From assembly GCF_042652645.1 (NCBI RefSeq), contig NZ_JBHSGU010000017.1, positions 1 to 64,000 on the forward strand: 64,000 nt of DNA. Reading direction: 5' to 3'. Under the pieces are notes generated by a model, which made no database searches, was not told where the DNA came from, and saw only the letters and a program-made list of their open reading frames with translations. The stretch is from Glaciecola siphonariae. Its GTDB lineage: Bacteria > Pseudomonadota > Gammaproteobacteria > Enterobacterales > Alteromonadaceae. This document shows, one piece after another, positions 54,364 through 62,800 of this stretch. The position numbers and the translations under genes were made by a program. Numbering within the stretch: the stretch's first letter is position 1; each line of letters opens with the position of its first letter.

Positions 54364-55476
54364 ATGTTAACAAAACGAGTACAACTTCGATTGAGCATTT
54401 TTTCGAGCATTTATGCCGTAATTATTCTACTCACGCTATCGGCTGCGACGTTTACTTATGCGCAAGTAAAACCATCAAAAAGCAAAGCTGAACACATTGA
54501 AGTTGAGGCATTTAGTTTACCCAAACAATCAAAATATTTTAGTCAGGCCACCATAAACGGACTTGCCCAGCAAGACGCGCTTATGCAAAAAGCTCGCGCC
54601 AAATGTAATCCTTATACAAAAACGAGTGCACAAGACATTCGCACCTGTGAGGCTCAAATGTATAGCGTTATTATGCCAAAAGCCTTAGCGCGATTTGAGG
54701 TTGATATAACGCCGCTCATGATTGATGGTGTACAGACAGATGTTGTTGTGCCTAAAAACGGCATCAGTGCAAACAATCAACACAGAGTTCTGATAAACCT
54801 ACATGGTGGTGGCTTTAAATATGGCGGTCGCTTTGGTGGACAGCTCGAAAGCATGCCAATTGCTAGCCAAGCGGGTATCAAAGTCATTGCGATTGATTAT
54901 AAAAAAGCGCCCGATTACCGCTTCCCAGCCGCCAATAAGGACGTAGAAACAGTATATCGGCATCTATTGAAAACCTACCCTGCCGAGAATATTGGCATAT
55001 TTGGTTGCTCTGCCGGCAGTCGTGTAACCGGGCAAGCAATTGTATGGTTACACAAGCAAGACTTGCCCTCTCCAGGCGCTGCTGCTTTTTTGTGCTCTGC
55101 GCCCACCGCCTTAAATGGTGACAGTAATTATTATGCAGCTGCGCTACAGCAGCGCAAGCCCCTTCAAATATCTGATGTAGAGTATTGGGAGGGCCTAGAC
55201 AGCAATAATAAAGATGCGTTTCCGGGCGATTTTTCTGATGCTTTGACCGTCTTTCCACCGGCACTAATGATAACGTCGACCCGCGACTATTCACTTAGTC
55301 CGATGGTGGCGATGCATGCCAAACTCATTGCACTTAATAAGGCCGCGCAACTGCATGTATTTGAGGGTTTCACGCATGCTCAATTTATGAGTATGTATGT
55401 GCCAGAGTCTGTACAGACAACAACAATTATGCAGCGTTTTTTTGAACAACATTTAGGCTCACAAGCGCGTGAGTAG
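54364..55476 (+). CDS. Secreted alpha/beta-hydrolase esterase (HSL-like)
   Basis: 370 residues. Signal peptide (about 1-34), oxyanion motif NLHGGGFKYGG, nucleophile S216 in GCSAGS, Asp in TSTRDYSLSP, His in FEGFTHAQF. Resembles the Est/hormone-sensitive-lipase group and xylan-locus esterases. Substrate could be acetylated or feruloylated sugars. Overlaps the transporter gene by eight bases. Confidence 0.85.
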   Translation: MLTKRVQLRLSIFSSIYAVIILLTLSAATFTYAQVKPSKSKAEHIEVEAFSLPKQSKYFSQATINGLAQQDALMQKARAKCNPYTKTSAQDIRTCEAQMYSVIMPKALARFEVDITPLMIDGVQTDVVVPKNGISANNQHRVLINLHGGGFKYGGRFGGQLESMPIASQAGIKVIAIDYKKAPDYRFPAANKDVETVYRHLLKTYPAENIGIFGCSAGSRVTGQAIVWLHKQDLPSPGAAAFLCSAPTALNGDSNYYAAALQQRKPLQISDVEYWEGLDSNNKDAFPGDFSDALTVFPPALMITSTRDYSLSPMVAMHAKLIALNKAAQLHVFEGFTHAQFMSMYVPESVQTTTIMQRFFEQHLGSQARE

Positions 55477-56857
55477 CGCTCAAACGATAAGACCCAAAAG
55501 TCTCATTGCAGGTGGAGGGGTTGCCGTTTTCGGCCTTATTTTTGCCTTGACTAGCGGGCTCGGTTTTGACGCTAGCTTTACAATAGCTGTGGTTACTTTG
55601 TGCGCGATTTGGTGGATAACTGAGGCTATTCCCATCCCCATGACCGCATGTATTCCATTGGCTGCTTTTCCGTTGAGCGGCGTGATATCTCGCAGTGAAC
55701 TTGGCAGCGCGTTTGGCAATCCTATCAACTTTTTGCTTATTGGTGGCTTTATGCTGTCGATAGCGATGGTCAAATCTAATGCCCACCTGCGCTTAGCCAG
55801 CTTGTTGTTCAGCCTCCTGCGGCCTAAAACCGAAAAGCAAATAGTAGTCGCTTTTATGATGTGCTCAGCTTTACTCAGTATGTGGATATCAAACGCTGCG
55901 GCGGCAATGATGCTTATTCCTGCTGCACTTGCCACCTTAGATAAAGCCAAGAGTAAACCTGCATTCACCGTGTCGCTCTTACTGGGCATCTGCTATGCCG
56001 CAAGCGTGGGAGGTTTGGCAACGCCTATCGGTACACCGCCAAATTTAGTTTTTATGCAGGCCTATGAGCAAGCCACAGGCACGAGCATCAGTTTTATTGA
56101 CTGGATGTTGTGGGGAATACCCTTTGTAATTGTGCTTCTTCCCATCGTCACCTTTAGACTTACCTCGCGATGCACTAATGCACCGTGTGACAGCAATTTT
56201 CAAAAGCGCGCATGGCAAACCGACGAACGACGAGTGTTGGCTATTTTTGTGCTTATTATCATCGCATGGATGACTCGAGGGGACCCGTTTGGTGGCTGGA
56301 GCCAATGGTTTAATCTCCCTGCTGCTCACGACGGGTATACTGCGCTATTAGGTGCAATTGCACTGTTTGTAGTGCCAAATGGGCATGGCAAACCTTTACT
56401 CGAATGGGAGCAAGCCAAAGAATTACCGTGGGGAGTAATTTTATTGGTATCGGGTGGCATTGCAATCTCGCTTGCGCTTCGCAATACCGGCTTAATCAGC
56501 GATTTTACCAAGCATTTTGAAGCCTTTTCAAACTGGCCGATTTGGCTGATGATTGGGCTCATTTGTTTATCGATTACGTTTATCACGGAAATTATGAGCA
56601 ACACGGCATGCGCGGCGCTCATGATGCCCATTCTTGCAGCCCTTGCGATTGCAATAAATGTAGACCCAATGTTACTAATGCTGCCGGCCGCGATGACCGC
56701 TAGCTGCGCGTTTATGATGCCTATGGCAACTGCGCCAAACGCTATCGTATTTGGCACGCAGCGTATTGCTATACAAGACATGTTGCGCATGGGTGCGCCG
56801 CTAAATGTGGCTTGCGTTGTGGCCGTTGTGGTGCTTATGTTTATTCTAAACCTATAA
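55469..56857 (+). CDS. DASS/SLC13 family anion symporter
   Basis: 462 residues, GTG start. Family marks: ITEAIPIPMTACIPL, NPINFLLIGGFMLSIAM, ISNAAAAMMLIPAAL, TPIGTPPNLVF and MSNTACAALMMPI, the paired Ser-Asn-Thr binding loops. Na+- or H+-linked uptake of a dicarboxylate or similar anion. Sitting between two esterases, it may take up the released acid (for example a uronic or aromatic acid), which is inference. Confidence 0.88.
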   Translation: MSSAQTIRPKSLIAGGGVAVFGLIFALTSGLGFDASFTIAVVTLCAIWWITEAIPIPMTACIPLAAFPLSGVISRSELGSAFGNPINFLLIGGFMLSIAMVKSNAHLRLASLLFSLLRPKTEKQIVVAFMMCSALLSMWISNAAAAMMLIPAALATLDKAKSKPAFTVSLLLGICYAASVGGLATPIGTPPNLVFMQAYEQATGTSISFIDWMLWGIPFVIVLLPIVTFRLTSRCTNAPCDSNFQKRAWQTDERRVLAIFVLIIIAWMTRGDPFGGWSQWFNLPAAHDGYTALLGAIALFVVPNGHGKPLLEWEQAKELPWGVILLVSGGIAISLALRNTGLISDFTKHFEAFSNWPIWLMIGLICLSITFITEIMSNTACAALMMPILAALAIAINVDPMLLMLPAAMTASCAFMMPMATAPNAIVFGTQRIAIQDMLRMGAPLNVACVVAVVVLMFILNL

Positions 56858-56870
56858 GGAAATATCAATT

Positions 56871-57662
56871 ATGAAGACGCTATTGGTAACACTTTTGTTG
56901 TTGCTCGGACTTAAGGCTCACGCTACGGACTTTTCTCAGTATGAAAAACATCAATACGCCAATGCTGATATTGTGCAAAATCAGTCGTTGCCCTATCGTA
57001 TGCTCATGCCCGATAATTTCGATGCTAAGAAAAAGTACCCACTGATATTGATGCTACACGGCGCGGGCGAGCGCGGCGATGATAACATTGCACAGCTTAC
57101 CCATGGTGCTGAGATGTTTTTGACTGAGCAATTCAGGTCGACCTATCCTGCCATTATTGTTTTTCCGCAGGCTGCCAAAGATGATTACTGGGTAAATGTG
57201 GATGTTAAGCGCGACACTCGACCTATTGAGTTCACTTTTAAAGTGGATGCAGCCAAAACGCCTTCTATGCAGTTACTTTTAGGCTTAGTAGAAGAACTAT
57301 CAAACACTCCATACATTGACTCAGATAAGATGGCAGTTATGGGACTTTCTATGGGCGCAATGGGAACCTATGACATTATTTCTACCCTGCCGGGCACATT
57401 TAAAGCTGCCGTGCCTATTTGCGGAGGCGGCCATCCTGACCTAGTTAATACTATGGATTTAAGTGCGCCGGTTTGGGCCTTTCATGGTGAGCTTGACGAT
57501 GTGGTAGCAGTGGCTGAATCGAAAAAGATGGTCAACGCAATCAATGCTGCAGGTGGAAATGCGAAGCTTACTATTTACCCTGATGTGAAGCACAACAGCT
57601 GGGATAATGCCTTTGCTGAGGCGAACTTGCTACCTTGGGTGTTTTCTCACCTCAAAAACTGA
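56871..57662 (+). CDS. Secreted esterase, CE1/dienelactone-hydrolase-like
   Basis: 263 residues. Signal peptide (about 1-19). LMLHGAGERGDDN oxyanion region, FPQAAKDDYWVN, nucleophile S160 in GLSMGAMG, Asp in HGELDDVVAV, His in DVKHNSWD. The look is that of phospholipase/feruloyl-esterase proteins common in polysaccharide loci. Third gene of the esterase-transporter-esterase run, 13 bases behind the transporter. Confidence 0.85.
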   Translation: MKTLLVTLLLLLGLKAHATDFSQYEKHQYANADIVQNQSLPYRMLMPDNFDAKKKYPLILMLHGAGERGDDNIAQLTHGAEMFLTEQFRSTYPAIIVFPQAAKDDYWVNVDVKRDTRPIEFTFKVDAAKTPSMQLLLGLVEELSNTPYIDSDKMAVMGLSMGAMGTYDIISTLPGTFKAAVPICGGGHPDLVNTMDLSAPVWAFHGELDDVVAVAESKKMVNAINAAGGNAKLTIYPDVKHNSWDNAFAEANLLPWVFSHLKN

Positions 57663-57733
57663 GAGCCAAGTTTGTAAAAAATCAGTGGGGTTAATTAGGA
57701 CGTATTGTTCAAAGCATCGGTACAAATTTAAAG

Positions 57734-57764
57734 AAAGCGACTGTGTTGCACAGCCGCTTTTTTG
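57734..57764. terminator. Bidirectional terminator
   Basis: AAAGCGACTGTG-TTG-CACAGCCGCTTT with one mismatch, followed by T run; lies between the convergent esterase and Gfo/Idh genes. Confidence 0.85.
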
Positions 57765-57771
57765 ATTTTAG

Positions 57772-58947
57772 TTACAGCACATTTTCAAGTTTGAAGTCGA
57801 CCCACTTTTGATCGGCGCGCGTTGCCGCGACGCAGTTTTCAATAAATGCCATTCCTCTAATCGCTTCATCAATACCGGGCGCTTTACTGCTAAGTTTTGC
57901 ACTGGCCTCATCATCTTTAAATGCTCGCACCTGACGCGCAAAGTCCATATAAAGATTTGCGAACGCCTCCAAGTAACCCTCTGGGTGGCCTGCTGGTGTG
58001 CGCATTGAGCCGGCAGCCACTGGGTGGAAACTGCCAACACCCGTGCGTATCAATTGCGCCGGTTTATCGTTATATTTCATAATTAAGGTGTTTGGCTCTT
58101 GTTGATGCCACTCTATACCCGCCTTGGTGCCATAAATACGAATATTAAGGTTATTCTCCTCACCTACACTAATTTGACTCGCAATAAGCACGCCTTTCGC
58201 ACCATTGCTAAAGCGCAATAGCACGTTTCCGTCATCGTCTATTTCACGACCCGCCACTACTGGCTGAAGGTCTGCACATAATTTAGTGATTTCTAAACCA
58301 CTCATAAACTCCGCTAAGTTAGCTGCATGTACGCCTATATCACCCATACAGCAGCTCACGCCTGCGCGTTTTGGATCAAGGCGCCAGCTTGCCTGCTTAT
58401 TATCAGGCCCTGGAGGTTCAGACAGCCATCCTTGAGAGTATTCCGCAACTACCTTGGTGATTTCACCTAATTCCCCTGCTGCAATTCTATCGCGGGCCTC
58501 TCTTACTAATGGATATCCGGTATAAGTATGTGTTAGACCATATAAAACATCGTGCTTATCAAGCACTTCTTTGAGCGCAATCGCTTCATCTAAGGTAAAG
58601 GTTGCTGGCTTATCGGACATCACATGAAAGCCTGCTTCAATCGCAGCTTTAGCTACAGGAAAATGCAAATGATTCGGCGTGACCACAGAGACGAACTGCA
58701 TACGCTGTTCTTCGGGGAGGGCAGCTTCTTTCTCAAACATTTCGGCGTATGTTGCATAACAGCGCTCTGGATTTATGTGCAGGGCCTTTCCGGTTGCTAA
58801 ACAATTTTCATGTGAGGAGCTAAATGCACCGCATACTAATTCAATCTCACCGTCTATTGAGGCCGCAGCTCTGTGCACAGCGCCAATAAATGCTCCCTGC
58901 CCGCCGCCGACCATACCCATGCGGACTTTATTATTAAATTCACTCAT
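57772..58947 (-). CDS. Gfo/Idh/MocA-family oxidoreductase
   Basis: 391 residues from ATG 58947 with TAGGTAAT upstream; the frame is open to 59106 but the extra 53 residues overlap the regulator and are rejected. N-terminal Rossmann fold MVGGGQGAFIGAVHR, the catalytic MSDKPATFTLDEA (EKP-like) and DIGVHAANLAEF (His). NAD(P)-dependent dehydrogenase of sugars or polyols; in keto-sugar pathways such enzymes reduce or oxidise the 3-keto sugar. A shared regulon motif lies 71-100 bases upstream. Confidence 0.9.
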   Translation of the reverse strand: MSEFNNKVRMGMVGGGQGAFIGAVHRAAASIDGEIELVCGAFSSSHENCLATGKALHINPERCYATYAEMFEKEAALPEEQRMQFVSVVTPNHLHFPVAKAAIEAGFHVMSDKPATFTLDEAIALKEVLDKHDVLYGLTHTYTGYPLVREARDRIAAGELGEITKVVAEYSQGWLSEPPGPDNKQASWRLDPKRAGVSCCMGDIGVHAANLAEFMSGLEITKLCADLQPVVAGREIDDDGNVLLRFSNGAKGVLIASQISVGEENNLNIRIYGTKAGIEWHQQEPNTLIMKYNDKPAQLIRTGVGSFHPVAAGSMRTPAGHPEGYLEAFANLYMDFARQVRAFKDDEASAKLSSKAPGIDEAIRGMAFIENCVAATRADQKWVDFKLENVL

Positions 58948-59017
58948 GCTATTACCTAATTTGTTAACAATATGTTGCATAGTATAGTAGCGCGCTATGA
59001 TAATGAATATGATTTTA

Positions 59018-59047
59018 TCGGACGGTGCTGCAAGCATTTCAGCGTTA
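59018..59047 (+). promoter_or_regulatory. Shared regulon motif, site 5
   Basis: TCGGACG, 14 bases, TCAGCGTTA (one change in the second half), between the Gfo/Idh gene (minus, ATG 58947) and the second PAS-AraC gene (plus, ATG 59081). Same orientation to the structural gene as the other four. Confidence 0.68.
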
Positions 59048-59080
59048 CAATTTCCTGCAAATAAAGAGAACTGAGAGTAG

Positions 59081-59812
59081 ATGGAAATCAAACAAAACGA
59101 TATCAAGGAGTGTCATATCGATGCTTTAGTAGAGGCGTTTGAACTTGTGCCAGATGTACTGTTTTGGATTAAAGACCTTGAAGGTCAGTGGGTTTATGCA
59201 AATACGCTTTTTATTGAGCACCTTGGATGTAGCTCACTTTCGCAAGTATACGGTAAAACTGATTTTGATTTTTTTCCGCCGCACCTCGCAAAACAATATG
59301 TATATGACGACCAAAAACTGTTAAATGGCGAGCTTATAACCGCGCGCCTTGAAATGAATATGACTCGCGATGGCGAGCTCGCTTGGTTTTCTACCTCTAA
59401 GAGACCGCTACTGGCAAGTGATGGCTCTGTAGTTGGAAACTATGGTATTACGCGGCATTTCCAAAAGTCATCTCAGGCGCTCTCGGTGTTTGAGTCAGTT
59501 AGAGTACCGGTAGAATACATCAGACAAAATTACCATAAACACATCACGCTAAAAGAGCTAGCTGAACTTACGCATTTATCGGTAAGTGCGCTTGAACGCA
59601 GATTTAAAAAGCATCTTTCCAAAACACCTTCACGACTAATTAATGAAGTAAGACTAGAGAATGCTAGGCGTCTACTTATGGAAACCAATCTCCCAGTATC
59701 TGACATCGCGTACCAAACTGGCTTTAGTGACCACAGCTATTTCACCAAGCAGTTTAAGCAGTTTTTCGGTATGCACCCGTCAAAAATGCGAGGGCAAATA
59801 AAACAAAACTAA
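59081..59812 (+). CDS. PAS-AraC transcriptional regulator B
   Basis: 243 residues. PAS domain (about 16-118: LVPDVLFWIKD, WVYANTLF, GELAWFSTSKRPLL) and AraC double HTH (about 140-240: LTHLSVSALERRFKKHL and IAYQTGFSDHSYFTKQFK). The first recognition helix is identical to that of regulator A, the second nearly so, which predicts the same DNA site. Like regulator A it is divergent from a sugar-enzyme gene with a shared motif in between, so the two regions arose by duplication. Confidence 0.92.
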   Translation: MEIKQNDIKECHIDALVEAFELVPDVLFWIKDLEGQWVYANTLFIEHLGCSSLSQVYGKTDFDFFPPHLAKQYVYDDQKLLNGELITARLEMNMTRDGELAWFSTSKRPLLASDGSVVGNYGITRHFQKSSQALSVFESVRVPVEYIRQNYHKHITLKELAELTHLSVSALERRFKKHLSKTPSRLINEVRLENARRLLMETNLPVSDIAYQTGFSDHSYFTKQFKQFFGMHPSKMRGQIKQN

Positions 59813-59880
59813 GCGGGCGCGACAAATGTCAACGCCGCCTAGCATGACACACACTCGGTACAATTGAGCAACAACTGATG

Positions 59881-62800
59881 TTATTGCTCAGGATCTGCAT
59901 CTTCAGGTAAGCCGTCAGGGTAGCCACCTTCAGGGTGTTTCTTAAGCAACTCGCTAGCGGTCCAAAAACCGCGGTCTTTAGGCGAGCTTGCGCGCACGCG
60001 TTTAACCAAATCGGCATACACTGGCTTCGCCTCGTTGCCCCATGCGTTTCGCACGTACGTTAGTACTGCCGCAATTTCGTCATCGTCTAGCATGTTGCCA
60101 AACGCGGTCATCGGTACATGACCATCGTACTTGACGCCTTTGACGTAAATTCGTTTCATCAAACCATGTAAGATAACATCGGCGGTAACTGCCGGATTAC
60201 CGGTTACCCACTCGGTCCCTACAAGAGGCGGGAAGCCAGCGATGGGAAGACCTTTACCGTCAGGCTGATGGCACGTCGCACAGTAGCCTTCGCGGTTATA
60301 AATCTCTTTTCCTTTTTGATATTTGGCAAGCGCAGGGCCTGTAAGGTGAGCCGCTTCGTTCTCAATTTCAGCGAGCTGCTCTGTCCACTTACCACCAAGA
60401 TTGCCCACGGTTTGTAAAAACGCCGTGCGCATCCACGGGCCTAAGGGGCCACCCTCTAACTCGCCGGCTTTATATAGGGCATCGAGCGCGTCTGGGCTAT
60501 CAATCCAAGAAATACCAACGATACCCTCTAAACGGACCCGACCATGCTCATCGCCGGTAGCTTTGGCCATGATTGCTATAGCGTCTTTCGTATCGTATTC
60601 GTAAAGGTGAAGACGAACCGCTTTAACTGCGGCTGCTCGCACATGGTAATTCTCATGCTCTAGAAGCTTGGCCGCGAAAGCTTTGTCTTGGTCATTATCA
60701 AAACGGCTGATCCATAGCGCCTCAGTTAAATGCACATCGTAGTCTGGGTGAGATTTATCGAGTGACGCGACATATCGTTCCTTAGCTTTTTGTACGTCCG
60801 CAAAGTCGTGCTCGCGTATTTCTCGGCGCACTCGATAACGCAAGCGATAGTCAGGTGACGTAAGATAAGAAAACAGGGTATCTAATGACTCTCCCACAAC
60901 CGGAACAGGTTTAACCAAAGGGCGTTCTTTGTGCTTAACGCGATAGATTCGCCCGTGGGCATGGTCGCGGAGCGGGTCACGCGCATTGTGCTGCATATGA
61001 CCAATGAGCTGATTGTGCCAATCCACTACATATAGAGAACCATCAGCCGCAAACTCTAAATCTACTGGCCTAAAGTTAGGGTCGGTGGATGTGTATAAAT
61101 CCTGACGCCACGTACTCACATAGCCTGTGCCGTCATCTTTGAGTGTGTGCTGCTTGGCACCCAAGAACCCAATTACGTTGTTGAGTATAAAATCTCCCTG
61201 CATTTCCTCTGGGAAATGCTGACTGTACACAAACTCTAAACCAGAGGTAGGACGCACTCTGTGGTCCGATTCAATCAATGTGTCGGTGCCAAGAGAAAGC
61301 TGTCCATAACGCGTTTTTAACTCGACCGGAAGCATCCAATATACGGCTGGGTCAGAGGTGTTCATGAAGAAGTTTTGGCCCCACTTATCAAACGCAATGC
61401 CCCAAGGATTTGGCGCGTGATTTTGCACGATGCGCTGCAGGCGCTGTGTGCGTGGGTCAAAGCGATAGAATCCTGCATTCACCGCTCTTACCGGACCGTA
61501 TGCAGTCTCAACATTGGTGTGCAAAAACACCCCTTCCTGCATTATAATTCCGCCAAAGGGGTCTGCTATAAAACCGCTGATCGCATGGTGGGTATCGTGA
61601 GTATCAAAACCCGACAGTATAATTTCATAGGTGTCCGCTTTGTCATCCCCATCTGTATCTTGTAGCAATACAAGATTCGGCGCTTGCGAGACATATACCC
61701 CATACTCGGTCAACTCAAAGCCTATGGGTAGGTTTAAGTTTTCAGCAAAAACAATTTCTTTGTCTGCCTTGCCGTCATTGTCGGTGTCTTCATAGATAAG
61801 AATTTTATCATTTGGCTTAGGGTCGCCTGGCTTATAATGTGGATAACTCTCTAGCGTAGATATCCAAAGCCGGCCTTGGTTGTCAAAAGCCATTTGCGCT
61901 GGATTCGCTAAATTAGGAAATTCTTTTTCAGAAGCAAACATCTCTATTTCAAAACCGTCTGCTACAGTAAAGTCCTTCAGCGCGTCTTCACCATACTTGT
62001 AAGCTTGCACGTTATCTTCAGATACGTTGGACTTAATTTTATCAAGCTTTTGCGTGTTAGCATCAGCCGCCGCAAGATCAAACGCTTCACCGCGCAGTAA
62101 GCTCCAAATTTGCTTATCGCGATTCTCAGTCATTTGTACAACTTTTAGTGTTTCTTGTGGATAGTTGTCTACGCCATAAGGCTCAAACCGTCTGCCGTCA
62201 ACGTGTACGCCATTTGGCATTTGATAACGCTTAAACCAGTACCAATTTTTGTCTAGCACCGCTTCAAGCAGCGACGCATGCGTCGCGTCATCAAGCGCGA
62301 CATCTTCAGCAGTAAACAAAGCATCACTTAAAATAGTCGAAAGCTGCTCATACCCCGCTTTATTCAGATGCGCACCGTTAACTGTAAGTTGAAGATCGGT
62401 GCTCTCAAACATCTTTTTGGTTGGCGTGTATAAATCGACAAAATGAATCCCGCGCTGATTGGCTATCTCAGCCATTGCTTGGGTATAGGCGGCTAGGTTT
62501 TTGTTTGTCTGCTTGCCATCAGGGAGTGGGTATTTATCTGACAGGTCTTGAAATGCAATCGGCGAAACCAGTACAAGTTTCGAAATATCGCCGTCATTAT
62601 ACTTATTCGCCAATGAATGATTGATGAAGTTTGATAACTCTGCACGATAATTTTCTAATCCCTCTGGACCATCAAACGACTCATTAAAACCGAAGAACGC
62701 GATAATTACATCAGGCTGAATGTCATACAGCCACTCGTCACTGGTAGGGTGAAAACCTTCTCCACTGTGGTGTAGTTTGTCTGGATGGTAGCGTTCAGCG

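Noticed and set aside
58948..59106. N-terminal extension of the Gfo/Idh gene
   Set aside because: It would cross the regulatory motif and enter the PAS-AraC gene; the Rossmann motif begins right after ATG 58947.
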